NCBI GenBank assembly: GCA_036245805.1
Contig: BTRK01000003.1
Location: 16,718,464-16,782,463, forward strand
DNA from: Pristionchus mayeri
Taxonomy: Eukaryota > Nematoda > Chromadorea > Rhabditida > Neodiplogasteridae
Reading direction: 5' to 3'
Length of the DNA stretch: 64,000 nucleotides
Position 1 is the first letter of the stretch. Every line of letters starts with the position of its first letter. The notes beneath the pieces were generated by a model that saw only the letters and a list, made by a program, of their open reading frames with translations, was not told the DNA's origin and did not search any database. Shown in pieces: positions 57,301-64,000 of the stretch. A program made the position numbers and the translations under genes.

Positions 57301-60300
57301 TCAATTAAAGCTGCTGCACGTCCTCTTCAGGCACAGAATCGCAGAGAGGAAGTTGAGGAATACTGTAATCGATTGAATTATCAAATAAATTGATACTGAA
57401 TCGCGAACGAAATTCTAGGTGACAAATAACTTACTCTCCAGCGCAGCAATCACGAATTGAATCGAGTTGACGGCGACTCCGACCTGGAAAATACGGTATA
57501 TTGTGTACCGTAACCCAGTAGGAAAATCATTTCACGATGCATTGCCTCATGCGTATAGCTTACCTTGAGCTGCCAGAGGCACTTGCTGAAGTCGTATCGG
57601 TCCATGTGTGAGAAGATGTAGCTGATCCTGCTCGGATCGTGCTCGCCGAGCAGGCAGAACGCCTGAATCAGGGACCATACTGTAGCTATACGGTAACCAA
57701 GTCCCGCTAACGATTTCTTTACAATGGTGATAGATCGTTGGAACACAGCTAGCATGATCATCGAACATGGTCCAACAACGAAAACCACCGTAATCTTTAA
57801 GATAAAATCAATACCTCATCCCTGGAGACCTGCGGGTGGTGATATGTGCCCACCAGCGTCCAATTCCTGAAATGTTTATCTATTAAACCCACTTGCAGAT
57901 CACCCTGGGATACTGTACATAGCTATTGAATAAAGTCAGTTCCCTGTAGCCGCTGATGTGCCTATCGTATACCTTGCGGAGAGAATGCCGGAGACGGCGC
58001 ACATCATGCAGGAGATGAGCGAGAGCACGAGATGGGCGAGGTACATGTTCGGGTTGCCGCTCTGTAAATGGGAGATTACGGTACTGCGAGTACGGTAGCC
58101 CTGATAACCATTCGGTAGGTCACAGTGTGGCCTCGCATGTATCTATGGGATAGGCACCAACATAAGGAATTTTTATTGATATTCATCATCGATCACTGAC
58201 TGATTTCACACCGTAGAATTCTGATATAAGATGATCGTGAAACTTAAATCTCCTACTTCCTTTAACAATTTTCAAAAACGAGGATTGGCAGCAGTCAAAG
58301 TGAAAAAATGAATCCACAGCGGCATGCATGCTTTATCGAATAATAATGCAAATGTATCGTACCCTTGTTTCACGACTATCCTATTATCACACGTCTTCCG
58401 AGAGATTGCATGAAATGGAGACCCCCCTTTGACAAAATGTTCAAAGTGCTCGGATCTCTTTGAGATTATCAGGGTAGGTGTCGCTAAGGTCCAGGATCTT
58501 TTTGTAGATACGAATTCCGCGATTTCTCAAAACTGCCTAAAAGCCGGCACTGGAAATTTCGAAAATTCAAAAATTCATAAAATGCTTAAAAATTGAGCTA
58601 GAGTTTGGCTTAAAGAAATCAAAATGACCGGCGTTTACAGTAGAACAACTTTTATGTTGACACTGTTTGTGGTGCGAAAAGTTAGTTTCGAAAATTGCAA
58701 AAAATCATTTCCTCGACATCATTTTTTCTCATTTTTTCGCCGTCGTGAAAAATAAAGCTACCTTGCCTCCTGAGATTTTATCAGAATCATAATCTACAAC
58801 CTTTTCCAAAACAGGAAAAAAAAATTTCAAGAAAATCGAAGGTATAGTATTCATCTCTTTTTGGCCTAAAACATGGCGAACCTCGTGTTTTCAAGCAAAA
58901 ACGAAAATTTCATGATGCCATATTTAAGTAATTATCACTCGTGGATATCTTTCCTTTCCGTTTTCAATCTGTCCCTTGCTGGTGGTCTGCGCTGCGGAGT
59001 TCGCTCTAGGAGGTCAGCTCAGTATCTTAGGATCGATAAAGGAAGGAAACGAATCATTTAGAAGCACTTTTTTCGTTGGTAGAATTTTCAGTTTCATTTT
59101 TTTTCAATTTCATTCTTACATGAGTATATTGAGCACTTTTCTTCCTCAATGCCTGCCCCCCCTCACCTCCTACCAGCTGCTTTCTCTATATCACGCGTTT
59201 CACGAGTCAGTGGATGAAAAACTGACCCTCCGGGAACATTTTCAAAAAAGTTGTAAAAAACAAAAAAGTTCAAAAAACCGATTTGCCTTATATTATAGTG
59301 GTAGAATACCCTAGAGTGAAGATTTCGTAAAATATAAGTCATTGGTACCAGATCCGGCATTTAGGAATTTTCCGGATTTGCACCTGGCTCTGCTGTAAAT
59401 CAGCTCCCAAGTGAGCTAGAAAGATGGCACAGGTCTCAAATGAGCGGAAAAATATGCTGAGAATTTTTTCTGTTGACACCGAGAGGATCGACCCAGAACC
59501 GAAAATGATAAAAAATAAAAACTACTTTTTGCATCTGAAATAAATTATTTTCCCTACAATGTTTCTTTCTTTTCTTTCCGTTTTCAGTGTTTACTGACCT
59601 ATTTATGCAAAATTCCATTAAAAAATCCGAAGATTTCAATACTTCATAAAATCACATTTTTTCTCTAAATTTCTCAGATTAGATGATTTTATGAAGTATT
59701 GAAATCTTCGGATTTTTCAATGGAATTTTGCATAAATAGGTCAGTAAACATTGAAAACGGAAAGGAAAGATATCCACGAGTGATAATTACTTAAATATGA
59801 CATCATGAAATTTTCGTTTTTGCTTGAAAACACGAGGTTCGCCATGTTAGAGGCCAAAAAGCGAGGAATACTATACCTTCGATTTTCTTGAAAATTTTTT
59901 CCTGGGGTCAAAAAGGTTGTAGAATACGATTCTGATAAAATCTCAGGAGGCAAGGTAGCTTTATTTTTCACGACGGCGTAAAAATGAGAAAAAATTATGT
60001 CGAGGAAATGATTTTTTGCAATTTTCGAAACTAAGACTTTTCGCACCACAAAAAGTGTCAACAGAAACGTTGTTCTACTGTAAACGCCGGTCATTATGGT
60101 TATTTACACGAAACTCTAGCTCAATTTTTAAGCATTTTATGAATTTTTGAATTTTCGAAATTTCCAGAGCCGGCTTTTAGGCAGTTTTGAGAAATCGCGG
60201 AATCCGTTTGTACAAAAAGATCCTGGACCTACCACGATAATCTCAAAGAGACTTTCAAGATTTTGTGAAACGCCACCTGCCATCTCTCAGAAGACCTGTG

Positions 60301-63159
60301 TTATACCGTGTCATTGACGTTCTACTCCCAGCACGAGAATAACGGTACTGTAAGCCAGCAATTTCGAAGGGTGGGTAACAGCGCGGCGTTGCGTGCAACA
60401 ATCACAATGCACAAACTTAAATATTTTTTATTGCTCTGCATAACTGGACACGGATTGATTTCGAACATCACGATGCTCGTATAACTTGCTCGTTAAACTT
60501 AAGACTACCAGGTTCTCAAACTCGCGATTTTGCATGTTTCCACGGAACATTGTGAATACATCATCCCAAGAACATTTCATCTATATTTGCCCCAGTACTA
60601 CTACAAAAATTTCGTTATCAATCGATAATCCTCAATATACCGTACCTTGGCAGCAATCGATCCGACGACCGCATTGATCAGATAGATGCTGCTGGTCCAG
60701 ATGGCAGAGTGGAAGGGGCAGTAGTCCGCCGTGTCCCGCAGACACCACACGCCCCCAGCGAAGATCACCACTGTACAGGAAAATCGATATTTCATGCAAC
60801 CTAGGCGGATACAGTATCCCAGATCTACAGTATCCTTCTAGCCCTCTCGCCAAGTGCACTATAAATGAGAATTCGATTTTCAATTCATTATTGCAGGAAA
60901 AAAAATAATTTTTTTGTTGATACCAGAAAGAGACGAGATATTGACAACTCTCCAGACAAGAAGATTTATGATTTCTGTGAAACTCAAAGTCTCCTAATCT
61001 TACGATTAAGAAATTCAAAAATAGCAGCTTCTGGAATCGCTCCTTTGCATCGAATGGCCTAGTCAGAACTACTACACACATCCCAGCATGAACTCCACGA
61101 GGCACAGCCTGAACATTCCTCGGTTCTCGCGTCGCGGAAATCGATCGAACCACATCGGGTTGTAGGAGGGCTGCAAGGAAATCGATAATTCTTTACCGTA
61201 ACCAAACATTGTTAGCGCACCACAAGCCCCAGATACTGTAAGACAGTAATTGCACAATCGATAATCCAGCTGTTCTCAGCGCATGCAAGCAACGAAACGA
61301 CGGACGGCGACAATGTGCGCTTAATCGATTGGCTACCGTACTCATCCGGAAACGGTATCCGCGTGATTTCGTGTTGCACATGTACAATATTTGTAAGACT
61401 ATACGATAGGTATGCGGAACAGGAACGACTGCTTTTCGGGCTCATGCACTTGGCGACAGTCCGTTAGCTGAAAAAGTACGGTAGCACTCGACACGAACGA
61501 TCGATTACTGACAAGCCGATACGGTACTCTGGCACACGTAACCTGGATGTGTTTCTTTTTAATCTTTGGTGGCGGAGGTCGGTCCGGCGATTTGGGCGGA
61601 GTAGTAGGCACCTACCGTAGCAATTACAGTACCCGCTCGCTACCGTTCGGCACTTCATCGATCACTGATCAAAACTTTTCTTAGAGCTAGTTGTCCGGAA
61701 ACCAAAGAAATTCCGTATCCTCTAGAAGCAGCAACTGATTGTAAACTAAGAAGAGCTTTGAAACTGTCTACCGAGCCAAACTAAAACCTTCACAACACGA
61801 TAAAAATTATTACAACGTTGGGATTCGAACTAAGAAAGAGCAAGCAAATCCGTGCTTCAGACTTCCTTCAAATTTCACGATAAATTAGAGCTCCAATGTT
61901 CGTTCGACTCTACCCTCCCAAAAACATTAAAAATCTTCAATTTCATCTGGTTTCATCCCAAGAAAGCTAGGGCAAAATATCGGCTCAATATTCCCGTTTC
62001 AGATTGGAGCACATGCGTTTCAGCAACATTTTGTAATCATTCCAATGTGTAAAACTTTCAATTCTTCTGCGATTCTGCAAGGAAAAACTATCCTATCGTG
62101 ATCTACACCGAATCCCAATTCCACAGTACTCACGCTACTACAGTACCTGTGCGTAGTCTCCTCCGCAAGGTGGGGGTGGCGGCGGGGGTACGGTAGGCGG
62201 CCTTCTGTTGCCGTTTGCTGACACCGGCGACACCGAAGAGCCGGGATTATTCTGTAAAAAAATATTGATTGATCACAATACAGTAACCACTTTGCTCTGC
62301 GAACATATCGATTGTTTACCCTTGACATTTCTGTACCGTACTCCCATTGTGCTCGATTGTGCGTGATCTACCCACGTTTTTGCACTCTTCCTTCCTCTCC
62401 CAACAATCAGGATGAATCATATGGGAATCGCCTGATAAAACAGAAGCTAAATAGAGAATGGAAGAGACGGGGAAGAATCGAGAACAGTGGAGAGGAGAGA
62501 GAGAGAGAGAGAGAGAGACGGAATGGAGTGAAAGATGAGACACACACTGTTTGGCTTCCATCTCTACGCTGAGTCATTCATTGATCTACCTTCCACTTCT
62601 CTACCCCTCTCTCGAGAAATCAAAGATCATACATTTCATAATCCAAAACAAGAAATTCGGTCCCTGTAACGCGTGATCCCCTACGGAACCGCAAAAAAGC
62701 GGGTTATGGAAAGCCGAACGAGAAAGGCAAAACCACCCCTAGTACAAAGCGTTTCTGTTTACATGCTCGCGAGCAAGATGAGAAGGGACAGAGTACATCT
62801 TCTTAGAGCATCCACTTCTTACATCTGTCGGATGGAAAGAAAAACTAGATCGGCGTTCACCGAGGCAGTGCATTTCTTAACGATCGCTAGTGCCTAAGAC
62901 GAATTAAGCGAATTAGATCATCGATAAAGCATCCGATGTTCCGTTCCTATTGTCCACCCTCCGGCTATAATAGGGCCAAGTAAAAACGTTAACAGCCATG
63001 CCAATTACAGCCGAGTATCTCCAGAAAATTATTTAGACAACGCTAGAAACTTTAATCTCACCAGAATCTCACCTCACCTACACCAGAGAAAAATGTGGGT
63101 CAAACCTCGTAGATCGGCAGTGTTTCATCATAAATATTCTCCTTCGCCGGTGGTTGCAT
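57301..63159 (-). CDS. Four-transmembrane protein D, 285 residues, proline-rich N-terminus
   Basis: Minus-strand exons: 63106-63159 (MQPPAKENIYDETLPIYE), 62147-62251, 61543-61611, 61405-61467, 61080-61170, 60646-60770, 57973-58061, 57815-57866, 57564-57662, 57435-57483 and 57301-57362 (TGA). They total 858 bases and every phase agrees. Residues 1-97 are a cytosolic-looking region with a run of seven prolines (VPPPPPPPCGG), PPPPKIKKKH and tyrosines (ENIYDE, LPIYE) that could bind SH3/WW-type or endocytic partners. Membrane segments: about 116-140 (FRLCLVEFMLGLVIFAGGVW), 149-169 (WTSSIYLINAVVGSIAA), 175-199 (YLAHLVLSLISCMMCAVSG) and 250-279. The WCLRDTADYCPF loop keeps the family Cys...Cys-Pro pair. 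Probably a plasma-membrane protein with a CD20/MS4A-like layout; function unknown. It is the likely parent of A-C. Confidence 0.78.
58383..60305. mobile_element. TATCACGCG-type foldback in a gene D intron
   Basis: The left end ATTATCACACGTCTTCCGAGA and the right end TCTCAGAAGACCTGTGTTAT are diverged complements. Long arms pair around ATTATCACTCGTGGATATC and GACCGGCGTTTACAGTAGAA. The outer sequence resembles the 53.4-54.6 kb element and the inner sequence the 45.9-47.1 kb element. A 0.6 kb segment related to gene B is inserted. It lies between exons 6 and 7 of gene D. Confidence 0.75.
58968..59562 (+). pseudogene. Captured gene B exon 1 fragment plus intron
   Basis: TCCCTTGCTGGTGGTCTGCG, CTGCGGAGTTCGCTCTAGGAG and the following intron match the minus strand of gene B from about 47326 down to about 46770, one base changed in the first 20. 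The start codon is not included. Boundaries are abrupt: AATCTG then TCCCTTGC at the left, CCCTACAATG at the right. It sits inside a foldback element, opposite in strand to its host gene D. Confidence 0.75.
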
Positions 63160-63848
63160 TTGATTTGATTAGAACTGAGCGCCTTCCTTTCCTTTTCCTT
63201 CCTTCTTCCCTTTCCTAACCTTTTGACATCTCGCCACAAATTCCTTTGCCTTCTCTGCTCTCCTATCTCCCACTTAACTTCGCCGTTACGTTTATCACCT
63301 TCCTCTCATATCACGCGACACACCCTAGAACGGCGAGCGAGGATAAGGATAACCCCGTCCTTCTCTTTACCAGAAAATATGGATATCAAGAAAATAGCAT
63401 TTATGCTTTGAAGATGCGGGCAATGTAAATAATCTTAGCGAAATGTGATGAAATTGAAGGAACTCGTTCAATGAACAACCGGTGAGAGTTGAACGCTTAG
63501 ACAACAGTCAGAATTAAAATTGCAAAATTCCAATCATTTTTTTTCATGTCAGTGCTAACTCGCAGTTTATTGTAAACTTCAGATGTAAATCATCCCAGAA
63601 GCGCATGATAAACGCTTGAAAGTAAACTAGACATCGTAGAACAGCACTAACCAACCACTTTGCCAACTGAGAATGCACATCCCCGATGAAAAAAGTAAAA
63701 TAAGACACCACGAATACTTGTGTTTCAGAAATTAATAAAAATTAAACGGTCATGGCTTCAACCAATTCAGCCTCCCTATCTCATGCAAACAACGAAATCA
63801 ATTCCAAAGAGAAAAAGCCTCTTAATTTATAAAATAAAACATAAATAC
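63160..63848. other. Upstream of gene D exon 1; promoter or large intron
   Basis: No exon was found. If the exon at 63849-63903 belongs to the same gene, this is an intron of a longer isoform; otherwise it contains the promoter of the 285-residue form. Confidence 0.4.
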
Positions 63849-63903
63849 CTGATTAATGTTAATCTCCAGCGTCGGGGCGGAGGGAGCCGGAGCGTAACCG
63901 TAT
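63849..63903 (-). CDS. Possible alternative upstream exon of gene D
   Basis: A 55-base minus-strand exon bounded by CATGCAG and CAG-GTATTT. In phase 2 it reads YGYAPAPSAPTLEININQ and ends in phase 0, so it could join directly to the proline-rich exon at 62251 (NNPGSS). It would give an isoform whose start lies beyond the window. The Pro/Ala/Tyr composition fits the N-terminal region of gene D. Confidence 0.5.
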
Positions 63904-64000
63904 CTGCATGAGATACATTACTCCATTCTCATCTGACTCTCCTCGAATCCCACGCTCTCTCGCCCTAGATGCAGCGAGAGAACATGAAAAAGACGAGGAG
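63904..64000. other. No supported feature
   Basis: Window edge. CTCTCTCGCCC and GCAGCGAGAGAA form a small local inverted repeat only. Confidence 0.3.

Noticed and set aside
60632..61153. 173-codon minus-strand frame
   Set aside because: The longest frame in the window, but it crosses introns in shifted frames over true exons of gene D (60646-60770 and 61080-61170), whose spliced phases agree without it.

Overview
This is eukaryotic nuclear DNA, most likely from a rhabditid nematode. Introns are small, begin GT and end in TTTCAG- or TTGCAG-type acceptors. A short divergent F-box gene sits inside another gene's intron. Recent local gene families alternate with dense short inverted-repeat DNA elements. 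No bacterial operon, CRISPR, rRNA or bacterial promoter signal is visible. All gene models were built by hand from splice sites and codon phase, without transcript data.

Layout. 1-9 kb is almost entirely repeats: hairpin elements, a CT-rich tandem repeat of about 0.5 kb per unit (2.75-5.25 kb), and a tandem array of about 0.72 kb units, each carrying a tRNA-like Pol III module (5.5-8.5 kb). An Hsp70 exon fragment lies at 9.1 kb, followed by a mariner-sized element (10.4-11.6 kb) and a 1.8 kb foldback (12.5-14.3 kb). 14.6-24.4 kb holds a tandem pair of coiled-coil genes. The first is an 18-exon, 433-residue model with every phase consistent. The second is broken by a 5'-truncated LINE that itself carries a 536 bp palindromic element. 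29.2-35.1 kb holds two Ala/Lys/Arg-rich genes built from repeated exons with a hydrophobic C-terminal tail; the second starts next to an exon matching the N-terminal domain of translation elongation factor eEF1B. These four genes share a related 3' flank, so they look like one extended family.

35.7-63.9 kb is a cluster of minus-strand four-transmembrane paralogues. A (damaged) and B (intact model, 139 residues) are short. D (intact model, 285 residues) has a proline-rich N-terminal region. C is split: exons 4-7 lie on the plus strand at 49.3-50.1 kb with two destroyed splice acceptors, while exons 1-3 occur twice in the arms of a near-perfect 6.46 kb palindrome (50,752-57,212). The palindrome's axis falls in a foldback transposon that is itself palindromic. 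A nested F-box gene, a mariner-like element and a 2.9 kb foldback all sit in introns of gene A.

Main points: the palindrome and the gene split by it; transposon families whose target duplications can be read from filled and empty sites inside this window (TTAA, 8 bp, 9-10 bp, TA); and two expanding families of exon-duplicated charged proteins next to fragments of Hsp70 and eEF1B.
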